This document shows positions 48,355-58,620 of a DNA stretch of 64,000 nt, piece after piece. Position numbers and translations under genes: made by a program. Location: NCBI GenBank assembly GCA_020444205.1, contig JAHLLJ010000003.1:23743-87742 (forward strand), in the 5' to 3' direction. The notes beneath the pieces are model-generated. The model searched no databases. It saw only the letters and a program-made list of their open reading frames with translations, and was not told where the DNA came from. Each line of letters starts with the position of its first letter. Positions within the stretch are counted from its first letter, which is position 1. This DNA is from Deltaproteobacteria bacterium (GTDB lineage Bacteria; Desulfobacterota; Desulfarculia; Desulfarculales; Desulfarculaceae).

Positions 48355-50181
48355 TTAAGCGCAACGGGGCAGGGCCACAAACCGCTCGTCCTGGTGTCTG
48401 CGATGGTAGGCTTGTTCATCCTCGGGGCCCAAGTAGCGGGCCATGTACTTGCGGTCGGCCTCTATGAGGTCGGCGGCCATGAGGCAGTCCAGGGCGTTGC
48501 CAAAGTTTGAGTCCACGTTCCAGGCCACGGCCTTGGCCGCCAGCTTGGTGTACTGCTTGATGAGTATGGGCAGGCCCCAGCCGCTGGGCTCGATGTCGCT
48601 GATAATCTCCGAAAGCTCGTCCAGGTCCTCAACGCCCTCAAGCACCTGCTCGGGCCGCTTGGCGGCCGGACGGGGCCGCTCGGGCGGGCGGCGTGGGGTG
48701 GCCAACCCGCTGAGAGGCGAGGCGTAGTGCCGGTCCAGGAAAGCCTGGATCAGGCGGCGGGACAGGGGGCTGTAAAGGTTGGATATGCTGACCGGTCCCA
48801 GGATGTAGCGGTAACGGGGCATGGCGGCGATAAGGCAGCCGATGCCCTTCCACAACAACAGCAAGCCGGAGTAGGAGCGCTGGTATTTGGAGTCTAGGAA
48901 GGAGCGGCCCAGCTCCATTGCCGGGTGGCATTTGGCGAAAAACTCTGAGTCGTAATCAAACAGGGTGCTGGTATAGAGCCCCTTGATGCCCTGCTCGGCC
49001 AGTATCTCGTCCACCAGGCCCAGGCGGTAGCCTCCGGCAAGCTCCTGCTCCTTGTGGTTCCACAGGCACAGGTGCAGGTAGTAGTCGTCATATTGGTCAA
49101 GATCACGTTGGCGGCCGGTGCCCTCGCCCACTTGACGGAAATTGAGTTCACGCACCCGGCCCACCTCGTCCAAAAGGTGGGGGGCCTGCCGAGCTCGGGC
49201 GTAGAGTACGGTGAACTCTCCGCTGATAATGAGCTTTTGCTCTTGGGGCAAGGACGCAACCTCGGCCCCGGCGGGCCGGCTCCGCGAAAGAGTGGGGCGG
49301 GGCATAAGCCCGGCGGGGGGCTCGGGCGGCTGGTCGGGTTGCAGTCCCTTGACCGCGCCCAACAGATAGACCCGGCGCCGCAAGTACTCGCTGGCCTCGC
49401 GGGCGCTGCCCCGGGCGGCCAGGCGCTTGTAGGCAATGGGCGAGCCGATGCGCAGGTTTATTTCACTGCCGATTTTGTTGACCAACTCTCTGGGCAGCAG
49501 GGCGGTGCGCAACCGGGGGTGAGCCAAGCCGGCCAGTTGGAACAACACGCTGTTGCGGCCGGGGAAAAACACCGGCAACACCTTGGCCTTGGCCCGGCGG
49601 GCCATGCCTGCGGCCATGGGGCTCCAGGAGGGGTCTTCCACCCGCCAGCGCTTCCAGGCCACGCTGGCCACCTCCCCGGCCGGGAAAACCACCAGCATGC
49701 CGCCCTGCTCCAGCCAGCGCACCGCGTCGCGTAGGGGACGGAAGTTTTGCTCCACTGCCCGGTTGGTAGAGAAGGGGTCCACCAGCAGAAACAGATCGCG
49801 CAGCTCGGGCACCCGGCTGAGCATGTAGTTGGCCATGACCTTTATGTCCGGGCGCACCTTGAGCAGCAGGCGGGCCAGGATAAGCCCCTCCAGGGCGCCG
49901 TAAGGATGATTGGCCACCACCACCACCGGGCCCTTGGCGGGCACGCGCTCCAGCTCCATGGGCGAAACCAGCCACTGGACGCCCATCTGCTCCAAGACCG
50001 CGTCGATGAAGGCCAGTTGGCCCTCCTGGGTGTGGTTGACTTGACGGTAAATGGATTCCAGGCGGGCCAGGTAGAAAAGGCGGCTGATGGCCGCGCCCAT
50101 CTTGTCGGCCACGGGCCCGGGCACGGGTCGGGGCCAGTTAAAGGCGGGCCGGAAAATGCCTTCCGCGCTGGTCGGTGCCAT
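48355..50181 (-). CDS. Bifunctional acyltransferase: N-terminal PlsC-like plus C-terminal GNAT N-acyltransferase (OlsF-like, ornithine lipid synthesis)
   Basis: VVVVANHPYGALEGLILARLL; C-terminal hemolysin/OlsB-like FDYDSEFFAKCHPAMELGRSFLDSKYQRSYSGLLLLWKGIG. Confidence 0.82.
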   Translation of the reverse strand: MAPTSAEGIFRPAFNWPRPVPGPVADKMGAAISRLFYLARLESIYRQVNHTQEGQLAFIDAVLEQMGVQWLVSPMELERVPAKGPVVVVANHPYGALEGLILARLLLKVRPDIKVMANYMLSRVPELRDLFLLVDPFSTNRAVEQNFRPLRDAVRWLEQGGMLVVFPAGEVASVAWKRWRVEDPSWSPMAAGMARRAKAKVLPVFFPGRNSVLFQLAGLAHPRLRTALLPRELVNKIGSEINLRIGSPIAYKRLAARGSAREASEYLRRRVYLLGAVKGLQPDQPPEPPAGLMPRPTLSRSRPAGAEVASLPQEQKLIISGEFTVLYARARQAPHLLDEVGRVRELNFRQVGEGTGRQRDLDQYDDYYLHLCLWNHKEQELAGGYRLGLVDEILAEQGIKGLYTSTLFDYDSEFFAKCHPAMELGRSFLDSKYQRSYSGLLLLWKGIGCLIAAMPRYRYILGPVSISNLYSPLSRRLIQAFLDRHYASPLSGLATPRRPPERPRPAAKRPEQVLEGVEDLDELSEIISDIEPSGWGLPILIKQYTKLAAKAVAWNVDSNFGNALDCLMAADLIEADRKYMARYLGPEDEQAYHRRHQDERFVALPRCA

Positions 50182-50437
50182 GAGTCAATCCTCCAAACCG
50201 AACGTTATTGGCATCAACAAGGGGGGCCTGATCGGAGCCCTCCCTTGGGTTAGTTATTTCTAGGACGGGCAGATGACGATTGGGTGGAGGCTGGATTGCA
50301 TTTTCCCGACAAACCATGGGCCGTCCGGCCCAGCGGACGGGGAGTTGGTTTTGTCTGGGCCGGGCCCGGTGGGTTATATTGGTAAATAGTTCTAAGGTCC
50401 CAAGTAAAAGGCGTTTTGTCGGCGAAAGGAATCAAGG

Positions 50438-52468
50438 ATGGATTCTTGGCTACCCAGCGTTTGTCCCTTTGACTGCCCAGACACCTGCGGCCTTTTGGTG
50501 CGGGTGGAGGGGGGCAAGGCCACCGCGGTGAAGGGCGACCCGGATCACCCCTTCACCAAGGGTTTCATATGCCAAAAGATGGCCCAGTACCCCGCCAGGG
50601 TGCATCATCCTCATCGGCTCACTTCCCCGCTGCTGCGCACCGGACCCAAGGGATCGGGACAGTTTAAGCGGGTCACCTGGGACGAGGCCCTTTCCCTGGC
50701 CGCGGACAAGCTGGGCGAAACGGCGGATAGGTATGGGCCCGCCTCGGTCCTGCCCTATTCCTACGCCGGGCACATGGGCCATGTGCAGCGCAACGCGGGC
50801 AACGCCTTTTTTCATCGCCTGGGGGCCAGCAAGCTGGGCCGCACCATATGCAGTTCCACCGCCTCGGCCGGCTATGCTTTTAGCCTGGGCTCCGGCCCCG
50901 GCACCGATCTCAGCCAGAGCCGCCAGGCGGACCTGATCCTGGTCTGGGGCTGCAACATTCTGACCACCAACCTGCACGCTTGGCCCTGGTTCCAGGAGGC
51001 CAAAAAGCGCGGGGCCCGCCTGGTGGTAATCGATCCCTATGCCAACGAGACCGCGCGCAAGGCCGACACCCATATCAAGCTGCGTCCTGGGACCGACGCA
51101 GCCCTGGCCCTGGGCCTGATGCAGGTCATTATCAGCGAGGATCTGCTGGACCGGGAGTTCATCCAGGCCCACACCCTGGGTTTTGCCGAGCTCAAGGAGC
51201 GGGCCGCCCAGTACCCACCGGAGCGGGTGGCCGAGATCGCCGGGGTGCCCGAGGAACAGATCGTGGAGTTGGGCCGGGCTTATGGCCGGGCCAAGGCCCC
51301 TTACATCCGCACCGGTTGCGGGCCGGCCCGCCAGCTAAAGGGGGGCATGGCCATGCGCACCATCGCCCTTTTGCCTGCCCTGGTGGGGGCTTTCGAGCGC
51401 CCGGGCGGGGGTATTTTACGCAGCATCGGGGCTGGCGATTGTTTGGACCTTTCCCGCCTGAACGCTCAGGAGCTTTCCCCGGAGGGCACCCCCACGGTGA
51501 ACATGGTTGAGCTGGGTTCGGCCCTGGCTTTGGATACGCCCCGGCCCATCAATCTGCTGTGGGTGTATTTGTCCAATCCGGCGGTGGTGGCCCCGGACAC
51601 CTCGGCGGTGCTGCGGGGGCTGGCCCGGGAGGATCTGTTCCTGGTGTGCCAGGAGATGTTCTTGACCGAGACCGCCCGCTGGGCCGATCTGGTCTTACCC
51701 GGAGCCAGTTCCCTGGAGATGACCGATCTGCACACCGCCTATGGCCACCGCTGCGTGCAGATGGCCAAACCCATCATCGATCCGGTGGGTGAGTGCCGAT
51801 CCTTGTGGTCGGTGTTCCGGGAGATGGCCGGGCGCCTGGGCTTTGAGGAGGAGGTGTTCACCGCCGACGAAGAGCAGCACATCGCCTGGATGCTGGAGGG
51901 CGGCTCGCCCTGCCTGGAGGGCATCACTATGCAAAGCCTGGCCCAAGGCCGCCCCTTGCAGGCCGACATTCCGGCCAACCCCTACTCACGAGGCTTCCTC
52001 ACCCCCTCGGGTAAGGTGGAGTTCTACTCCGAGGCCATGGCCGCCCTGGGGCTGGACCCCTTGCCCAGCGGCGAGCCCAGCCGCGACGACGACCACGGCG
52101 GGGAGTATCCTCTGCAGCTCATCACTCCGCCGCGCAAGCAGTTTTTAAACTCCACCTTTAACGAGGTTGCCACTCAGCGGGAGCGGGCCGGGGAGGCTGA
52201 CCTTTTCTTGCATCCCCTGGACGCGGCGGCCCGGGGTATCGGCGACGGCGGCCTGGTTAGGGTGTATAACCGCCGGGGCGAGTGCCTGCTCAGGGCCAAG
52301 GTGAGCGACGCGGTGCTGCCCGGAGTCACCGTGGCCGAGGGACTGTACTGGGGAGCCCACACTCCCGGCGGCAAGGGCGCCAACCATCTCACCTCCCAGG
52401 CCCTGGCCGACGTGGGCGGCTCCAGCGCTTTCCACTGCAACCAGGTGGAGGTGGCCCCGGCGCCCTGA
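50438..52468 (+). CDS. Molybdopterin oxidoreductase (DMSO reductase superfamily) with N-terminal [4Fe-4S] motif
   Basis: VCPFDCPDTCGLLVRVEGGKA...GFICQK; ADLILVWGCNILTTNLHAW; NSTFNE C-terminal domain. Confidence 0.93.
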   Translation: MDSWLPSVCPFDCPDTCGLLVRVEGGKATAVKGDPDHPFTKGFICQKMAQYPARVHHPHRLTSPLLRTGPKGSGQFKRVTWDEALSLAADKLGETADRYGPASVLPYSYAGHMGHVQRNAGNAFFHRLGASKLGRTICSSTASAGYAFSLGSGPGTDLSQSRQADLILVWGCNILTTNLHAWPWFQEAKKRGARLVVIDPYANETARKADTHIKLRPGTDAALALGLMQVIISEDLLDREFIQAHTLGFAELKERAAQYPPERVAEIAGVPEEQIVELGRAYGRAKAPYIRTGCGPARQLKGGMAMRTIALLPALVGAFERPGGGILRSIGAGDCLDLSRLNAQELSPEGTPTVNMVELGSALALDTPRPINLLWVYLSNPAVVAPDTSAVLRGLAREDLFLVCQEMFLTETARWADLVLPGASSLEMTDLHTAYGHRCVQMAKPIIDPVGECRSLWSVFREMAGRLGFEEEVFTADEEQHIAWMLEGGSPCLEGITMQSLAQGRPLQADIPANPYSRGFLTPSGKVEFYSEAMAALGLDPLPSGEPSRDDDHGGEYPLQLITPPRKQFLNSTFNEVATQRERAGEADLFLHPLDAAARGIGDGGLVRVYNRRGECLLRAKVSDAVLPGVTVAEGLYWGAHTPGGKGANHLTSQALADVGGSSAFHCNQVEVAPAP

Positions 52469-52516
52469 AAAAACCCCTTCATCCCGGCAAAATGCTGGAC
52501 TCATGGGCCCGAAAAA

Positions 52517-52554
52517 GTGTATCAATGGGTATACATGTATACCTGTTGATACAC
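52517..52554. promoter_or_regulatory. 38-bp near-perfect palindrome immediately upstream of sigma54 activator
   Basis: GTGTATCAA-TG-GGTATACATGTATACC-TG-TTGATACAC; inner 16 bp perfect, outer 9-bp arms perfect. Confidence 0.8.
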
Positions 52555-52564
52555 CGGAGGGGCC

Positions 52565-53965
52565 ATGGAGCAGGAGAGCAGGGAGCAGGAGCTGGCCCGG
52601 CTGCGTAAGGCCGTGCGCATGTACGAGCTGATCTTCAACAGCATCCACCACGGGGCCATGGTTACCGACGCCCAGGGGCGCATCACCCATTTCAACAAGC
52701 CTTACGGTCAGTTCCTGGGCCTAGACCCCACGGAGCACCTGGGGCGGCACTGCACCGAGACGGTGGAAAACACCCGCATGCACCTGGTGGCCCAGACCGG
52801 CAAGGCGGAGATCAACGCCACCCAGGAAATCAAGGGTCAGAGCATGGTGGTGCAGCGCATCCCCATCCGCCAGGACGGCAAGGTCATCGCGGTGTACGGC
52901 CAGGTGGTGTTCAAGGACGTGCGCGACGTGGGCCGCCTGGCCAAGAAGCTTTCTCTGCTGGAGTCCAAGGTCAAGCTCTACGAGCAGGAGCTGATCAACC
53001 TGCGCTCCACCCGCTACACCTTCCAGAGCATCGTGGGGGGCAGCAAGGCCATGCGGGCCCTGAAAAAGGAGGCCCTTAAGGCGGCGGCCAACGATCTACC
53101 GGTCTTGCTCACCGGCGAGAGCGGTACCGGCAAAGAGCTGTTTGCCCAGGCCATCCACCAGGGCAGCCCCCGCAAGATGCACCCCTTTGTGCGCATCAAC
53201 TGCGCGGCCATTCCGCGAGACTTACTGGAGTCGGAGCTGTTCGGCTATGAGAAGGGGGCCTTTACCGGGGCCCGGGCCGGAGGCAAGCCGGGCAAGCTGG
53301 AGCTGGCCCACCGGGGCACCCTGTTCCTGGACGAGATCGGCGATTTGCCCCTGGAGATGCAGCCCAAGCTCTTGCGGGCCTTGGAAGAAAAGGAGTTCGA
53401 GCGGGTGGGGGGCACCAAGCCGCTGCGCTCGGACTTCCGGGTGGTGGCGGCCACCAACCAAAGCCTGCAAGAGATGATCGCCCAGCGCGCCTTTCGCAGC
53501 GACCTATTCTATCGTCTCAACGTGATCCCTTTGCGCATTCCGCCCCTGCGGGAGCGGCGGGGAGATATCGGTGAACTGGCCGGGCACTTCCTGGCCCAAA
53601 TGGCCGGGGAGATGGCCCTGCCGAGTATCAAGCTGGACCCCGAGGCCGGGCGGGTGCTGGGCTCCTTTGCCTGGCCGGGCAACGTGCGCGAGCTGAGCAA
53701 TGTCTTGGAGCGGGCGGTGTTCAACCTGGAGGGCGACACCATCCGCCTATCTCATTTGCCCCTGTATCTGCACCGGGAGGCGGGGGATGGGGATTTGGGC
53801 GGGGCCACCATCAAAAGCGTGCAGGCCCAGGCCGAGGCCGACGCCATACGCATGGCCTTAAAAGAATCGGGCTACAACAAGGCCCTGGCCGCCAGGCGCC
53901 TGGGCATCCACCGCACCCTTTTATATAAGAAAATGAAAAAGTACGGCCTGCCCCTTAAACCGTAA
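52565..53965 (+). CDS. PAS-containing sigma54-dependent activator
   Basis: [48 protein letters not shown]; Fis-like C-terminal HTH (NKALAARRLGIHRTLLYKKMKKYGL). Confidence 0.95.
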   Translation: MEQESREQELARLRKAVRMYELIFNSIHHGAMVTDAQGRITHFNKPYGQFLGLDPTEHLGRHCTETVENTRMHLVAQTGKAEINATQEIKGQSMVVQRIPIRQDGKVIAVYGQVVFKDVRDVGRLAKKLSLLESKVKLYEQELINLRSTRYTFQSIVGGSKAMRALKKEALKAAANDLPVLLTGESGTGKELFAQAIHQGSPRKMHPFVRINCAAIPRDLLESELFGYEKGAFTGARAGGKPGKLELAHRGTLFLDEIGDLPLEMQPKLLRALEEKEFERVGGTKPLRSDFRVVAATNQSLQEMIAQRAFRSDLFYRLNVIPLRIPPLRERRGDIGELAGHFLAQMAGEMALPSIKLDPEAGRVLGSFAWPGNVRELSNVLERAVFNLEGDTIRLSHLPLYLHREAGDGDLGGATIKSVQAQAEADAIRMALKESGYNKALAARRLGIHRTLLYKKMKKYGLPLKP

Positions 53966-53991
53966 AAGCAAAGCGTATCAAATTTGCTACA

Positions 53992-56010
53992 TCAGCAGGT
54001 AGGCTTGTTCCACTCCCGCAAGGCCTGGCGGGCCCGCTCGCCGCTTGAATGCATGCCCGGCTCCAGGCGAAGCCTTTGCAGGCAGTCGCCCAGGTGCATG
54101 CGCAAAAAGGCGTTGGCCGAGTAGCGGGTCACCTTGGCGTAGTAATGTTCAACTAAGTACTTCACCATCTCCAAATAAGGGGGCACCAGCTCCGGGGTGA
54201 TGGAGAAGTTGTCGTAGTTGACGATGGCGTCCACCTTGCGGCCCAGCGGGGCCACCACCGCGGCTACCGCCTGCTTGATTTGGTCGATCTTCAGCCAGCT
54301 GTTTACGCTCAAGCCGTCGAAATTAACAAAGAAAAGGTTCTGATTTTCATCGTAGCTCAGGCGCTGGGCCAGGCTCAGGCTGGAGTTGACGTCCTCCTTG
54401 AGGCCCATGGGCTCCTTACGGAACAGGCGCTGGTCCATGGTCTTGAGCTCCGGAGCCATGGCCGGCTTGAAGGTCATGTGGGCCAGGATGTCGCGCTCCA
54501 GATCCACCCCCGGGGCGATCTCGCTGAGCACCAGGCCCTCGGGGCCCAGGGTGAACACGCAACGTTCGGTGACGTACAGGGCGGGCTGGCCCAGGCGCTG
54601 GGCGTAGTCGCCGGAAAAGGTTACGTGCTCCACCTGCTCCACGAACTTGACCTCGCTGCCCTCCTTTTCGATGGTCAGAGTTCCATCATTCACTTTAACT
54701 TTCAGGCCGCAGGCGGTGAAGGTGCCTACGAACACGACTCTTTTGGCGTTTTGGCTGATGTTGATGAAACCGCCGGCCCCGGCCAGGCGAGGACCGAAGC
54801 GGCTCACGTTGAGGTTGCCCCGGCGGTCGGCCTGGGCCAGGCCCAGCACCGCGATATCCAGGCCGCCCCCATCGTAGAAATCGAACTGATAGGGCTGGTC
54901 CACCACCGCGTCGGTGTTGCTGGCCGCCCCGAAGTTCAGGCCCCCGGCGGGCACCCCGCCCACCACCCCCGGCTCGGCAGTTATAGTAATTGATTTAAGT
55001 ATGTCCTCCTCGTTGGCCACGCTGGCCACGCCCTCGGGCATGCCGATGCCCAGGTTTACGATGTCGTGGGGCCTTAGCTCCTGGGCCGCCCGGCGGGCGA
55101 TTACCTTGCGCGGGCTCAAAGGCATGGGGGCGATGTCCCGGCTGGGTACCTTGATCTCCCCGCTAAAGGAGGGGTTGTAGACCTCAGCGAAGGTTTGCCA
55201 GTGATTTTCCGGCCTTGCCTTGACCACACAGTCCACGTGGATGCCCGGCACCTTCACCTCGCGGGGCTTCAGGGTGCCCCGCTCGGCGATGCGCTCCACC
55301 TGGGCGATGACCAGGCCGCCGGAGTTCTTGGCCGCCATGGCCAGGGCCAGGCTCTCCAGGGTCAGGGCCTCCTTTTCCATGGTCAGGTTGCCGTCGGTGT
55401 CCGCGGTGGTGGCCCGGATGATGGCCACGTCGATGGGCAGAGTCTTGTAGGCCAGGTACTCGCGGCCATCGAACTCGATAAGCTCCACCAACTCCTCGGT
55501 GGTGATTTCGTTTATCTTGCCGCCGTCCAGGCGCGGGTCCACAAAGGTATTGAGGCCCACGGTGCTGATGGTGCGCGGCTTGCGGGCGGCGATGTCCCGG
55601 TACATGTGGGCGATGATGCCCTGCGGCAGGTTGTAGGCCTGTATTTTGTTTTGCAAAGCAAGCTGTTGCAGCTTGGGCACCAGGCCCCAGTGACCGCCCA
55701 CCACCCGGCCCACCAAGCCCTCATGGCCCAGGTGGTTCAGGCCTTTCTCACCCCCGTCGCCTTGGCCCGCGGCATATACCAGGGTAAGGCCGCGCGGCGC
55801 GCCCTCGTCCAAGAAGCGCTCCTCCAGGGCGATGGCCAACTCCTCGGGAAAGCCGATGCCCACAAAGCCGCCGGTGGCCACGGTGTCGTGGTCCTTGATC
55901 AGGGCCACCGCCTCTTGGGGGGTGACCACCTTGTTCTTGGGCCTGCCTACCGGCGAGAGCTCGCCGAGCAAGGGGTGGTTTTTGGAGTTGGGCTTTTTAC
56001 CGGGGTTCAT
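53992..56010 (-). CDS. Fused acyl-CoA:acetate/3-ketoacid CoA-transferase (propionate CoA-transferase-like) with C-terminal extension
   Basis: Alpha domain [23 protein letters not shown]; beta domain [11 protein letters not shown]...[16 protein letters not shown]; start assigned to ATG 56010 with AAGGAG. Confidence 0.9.
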   Translation of the reverse strand: MNPGKKPNSKNHPLLGELSPVGRPKNKVVTPQEAVALIKDHDTVATGGFVGIGFPEELAIALEERFLDEGAPRGLTLVYAAGQGDGGEKGLNHLGHEGLVGRVVGGHWGLVPKLQQLALQNKIQAYNLPQGIIAHMYRDIAARKPRTISTVGLNTFVDPRLDGGKINEITTEELVELIEFDGREYLAYKTLPIDVAIIRATTADTDGNLTMEKEALTLESLALAMAAKNSGGLVIAQVERIAERGTLKPREVKVPGIHVDCVVKARPENHWQTFAEVYNPSFSGEIKVPSRDIAPMPLSPRKVIARRAAQELRPHDIVNLGIGMPEGVASVANEEDILKSITITAEPGVVGGVPAGGLNFGAASNTDAVVDQPYQFDFYDGGGLDIAVLGLAQADRRGNLNVSRFGPRLAGAGGFINISQNAKRVVFVGTFTACGLKVKVNDGTLTIEKEGSEVKFVEQVEHVTFSGDYAQRLGQPALYVTERCVFTLGPEGLVLSEIAPGVDLERDILAHMTFKPAMAPELKTMDQRLFRKEPMGLKEDVNSSLSLAQRLSYDENQNLFFVNFDGLSVNSWLKIDQIKQAVAAVVAPLGRKVDAIVNYDNFSITPELVPPYLEMVKYLVEHYYAKVTRYSANAFLRMHLGDCLQRLRLEPGMHSSGERARQALREWNKPTC

Positions 56011-56064
56011 GTTGCTGCTCCTTATCGAGTTGGGATAGGCCGCCAGGGCGACGGCCATCTCATG

Positions 56065-56080
56065 ATGCAAAAAAGGTGCC
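56065..56080 (-). promoter_or_regulatory. Sigma54 promoter GGCACCTTTTTTGCAT driving CoA-transferase
   Basis: GG-N10-GC spacing, -24 GGCAC, -12 TTGCAT. Confidence 0.75.
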
Positions 56081-56106
56081 TCGCATCTCAACCGCTTCCT
56101 TGACAA

Positions 56107-56122
56107 GGGCACAGGACTTGCT
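56107..56122 (+). promoter_or_regulatory. Sigma54 promoter GGGCACAGGACTTGCT driving SDR
   Basis: GG-N10-GC spacing, GGCAC and TTGCT; about 66 bp from start codon. Confidence 0.75.
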
Positions 56123-56187
56123 TGGTCTGATATGGTATTGACCACCCCGGATGGGGACGGAGATTTGAGTTATACGAGGAGACGAGC

Positions 56188-56973
56188 ATGTTGCAGATAA
56201 AAGACGCGGTGGCGGTGATTACCGGAGGGGCAAGCGGCATCGGCCTGTCCCTGGCCCAATACTGGGCCTCCCGGGGCGGCAAGGTGGTGCTGGCCGACCT
56301 GTTCCCCGAGGCCCTGGCCCAGGCCAAGGAGCAGATCGACGGCCCGGTGCACACCGTGGCCTGCGACGTTACCAAGGAAGAGGACAACACCCGCCTGGCT
56401 GCCGAGGCCATAGAGGCCTTTGGGGCCATCAACCTGGTGGCTCCTTTCGCGGGCATCATCAAGGACGGCCTGTTCCTGGGCGCGGACCGCGAGGGCAAGC
56501 AGGTGCTGCGCAAAATGCCCCTGGAGCAGTTCGAGAGCGTGATCAAGGTGAACCTCACCGGGGTGTTCCTCACCGTGCGCGAGTGCGGCGAGCAGATGGT
56601 CAACCACGGCTGCCGGGGCCTGATCTGCTTCATCTCCTCCACCGGCTCTCTGGGCACCGCCGGGCAGATAAACTACGCCTCCACCAAGGCGGCCATGTCG
56701 GTGATGCCCAAGGTGATCACCGGCGAGTTCATGCGCCGGGGCCTGTCCGGGCGCATCCGCTGCGTGGCCGTGGCTCCGGGCTACGTAGGCACGGCCATGG
56801 TCAAGGGCATGAACCAGAAGGCCTTGTATAAGATTCTGGACGAGGTGCCCATCGGGCGGCTCATTGAGCCCGAGGAGGTGGCCTCCCTGGTGGGCGAGCT
56901 GTATCGCAACGAGGCCCTGAGCGGGGAGGTGTACTTCATCCACGGCGGCCTGCGCCTGGGGTCACGCGGATAG
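56188..56973 (+). CDS. Short-chain dehydrogenase/reductase
   Basis: AVITGGASGIGLSLAQYWASRGGKVVLADL; NYASTKAAMSVM (YxxxK); TGxxxGxG. Confidence 0.93.
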   Translation: MLQIKDAVAVITGGASGIGLSLAQYWASRGGKVVLADLFPEALAQAKEQIDGPVHTVACDVTKEEDNTRLAAEAIEAFGAINLVAPFAGIIKDGLFLGADREGKQVLRKMPLEQFESVIKVNLTGVFLTVRECGEQMVNHGCRGLICFISSTGSLGTAGQINYASTKAAMSVMPKVITGEFMRRGLSGRIRCVAVAPGYVGTAMVKGMNQKALYKILDEVPIGRLIEPEEVASLVGELYRNEALSGEVYFIHGGLRLGSRG

Positions 56974-56990
56974 CCAGGTTTCAGCCTCAA

Positions 56991-57022
56991 AAAAGGCTCC
57001 CGCCGGACCGCCCGGCGGGAGC
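56991..57022 (-). terminator. Rho-independent terminator of HD-GYP gene
   Basis: GCTCCCGCCGG/CCGGCGGGAGC stem with TTTTTT on minus strand. Confidence 0.85.
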
Positions 57023-57041
57023 TTGGCTTCTGGGCGTTAGC

Positions 57042-58304
57042 CTAAGCAGGCCGCAGAGAAAATTCATCCTGATAGAACTCACCGGCCTTGGCCTGCTGGT
57101 CGGCCACCTGGTGGGATATCTCGGCGAAGTCATCCCCCACCAGATCCACAAACTGCCGGTCCAGATGGTCCCGCCCGGCCATGCCCTCCAGGATGGCCAT
57201 GACCTTGTCCTTGCCCAGGGACTCGCGGTAAGGCCGCTCCTCGGTAAGGGCGGTGAACACGTCGGCCACGGACATGATGCGCGCCCCCAGGTTCAGGCTG
57301 TCGCGGTCGTGATGAAAGGGGTAGCCCGAGCCGTCGAGCTTTTCGTGGTGAAAGGCGGCCCATTCGGCGATCTGCTGCATGCCCTCGATGTTGTTGATCA
57401 CCTCATAAGAGTGGTAGGTGTGGGCCTTCATCACCGCCATCTCGTCTTCGTCCAGCTTACCGGGCTTTTCCAGGATGCGGTTGGGCACGGCCATTTTGCC
57501 GATGTCGTGCAAATTGCCCGCGATCTCCATGAGCTTGACCTCGTTGTTGGTGAAGCCGTGCAACCGGGAGATCAGCTTGGCCGCCGCGGCCACCCCGGAG
57601 GAGTGGGTGGCGGTGAAACGGGAGCGGAAGTCGATGACGCTACAGAAGAGCTTGGCCACGTCCTCCACCACGTCCAGGCCCACGTCCGCCTTTTTGTAGG
57701 GGCCCCGGTTGAGCAGCAGGGAGTACATGCGGGGCGCGGCCAAGTCCAGCCAAAACTCCTCGCGGCGCGCCGCTTCCAGGAATAGCTCCACCACCTGGGG
57801 ATGGACGGTCCAGCCTGAGAGCGCCTGGACTCGCTGGATCACCTTTTGGTGCTGGTGCAGGATGTATTGCCCACGATCCACCCAGCGCTCCACGTGGTCG
57901 GCCAACAGGATGACCTGGGCGTTGAACACGGTGGGGTTTTCAAGAGACTCGTCCCAGTCGGACCACCGGCGGTGGTGATACAGCACCGCCTCGGCCTCCT
58001 TGGCCAGCCAGGGCACGCTCTTGAATAAGAGCCAGCCCCTGAGACAGTGCTCCCCGGCGTCGTTCTCCTCGAAACGATGCAGGGCCTCCATTTCCTCCAC
58101 CGAGGTGGCCCCTATGTCGTGCAACACGGCGGCGGAGAAGATGTTCTCCAGGCTTTGTTGATTAAGGTTAGCCACCCGGCCCATTTCCCAGACAATGAAG
58201 GCGGTCCGCAGTTGATGCTGGGACAATTCCGGGTTGGCCAGATCCATGGCGTTGGACAGGGAAAGAATGATGTTGCCTAAATTGATGGAAAAAGGCCGCT
58301 GCAT
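57042..58304 (-). CDS. HD-GYP domain protein with second N-terminal HD domain (cyclic-di-GMP phosphodiesterase-like)
   Basis: HDIGKMAVPNRILEKPGKLDEDEMAVMKAHTYHS...HHEKLDGSGYPF; N-terminal VLHDIGATS. Confidence 0.9.
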   Translation of the reverse strand: MQRPFSINLGNIILSLSNAMDLANPELSQHQLRTAFIVWEMGRVANLNQQSLENIFSAAVLHDIGATSVEEMEALHRFEENDAGEHCLRGWLLFKSVPWLAKEAEAVLYHHRRWSDWDESLENPTVFNAQVILLADHVERWVDRGQYILHQHQKVIQRVQALSGWTVHPQVVELFLEAARREEFWLDLAAPRMYSLLLNRGPYKKADVGLDVVEDVAKLFCSVIDFRSRFTATHSSGVAAAAKLISRLHGFTNNEVKLMEIAGNLHDIGKMAVPNRILEKPGKLDEDEMAVMKAHTYHSYEVINNIEGMQQIAEWAAFHHEKLDGSGYPFHHDRDSLNLGARIMSVADVFTALTEERPYRESLGKDKVMAILEGMAGRDHLDRQFVDLVGDDFAEISHQVADQQAKAGEFYQDEFSLRPA

Positions 58305-58552
58305 GATCGCACCCCCCACAGTATTGGCAGTAGTCGTGAGGCTGCTGATGCAAGCCCGTGCCTAAGGGAGATCCTTGGTGCTGCGGGGTGGCGAACAGCA
58401 ACCGTCCAGTTGGGAACACCTCTAAACGAGTTGAACCAACCGTTCTAATGATAGCTTAGCAATTACCGCTAAGTATAAGCCTATTAACCAATACTGGTAA
58501 CCTATTTCCTGATTACCTTTCCAGCCGATTGAGCGGGGAACAGGACCTAAGA

Positions 58553-58587
58553 AAGGCCCGGACGCCTCTGGAGAGCGTCCGGGCCTT
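58553..58587 (-). terminator. Probable terminator of MFS gene
   Basis: AAGGCCCGGACGC / GCGTCCGGGCCTT stem followed by TCTTAG on minus strand. Confidence 0.6.
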
Positions 58588-58620
58588 GGCGGGCCAGGGA
58601 AGCTTAGGGCCCTTATTTGC

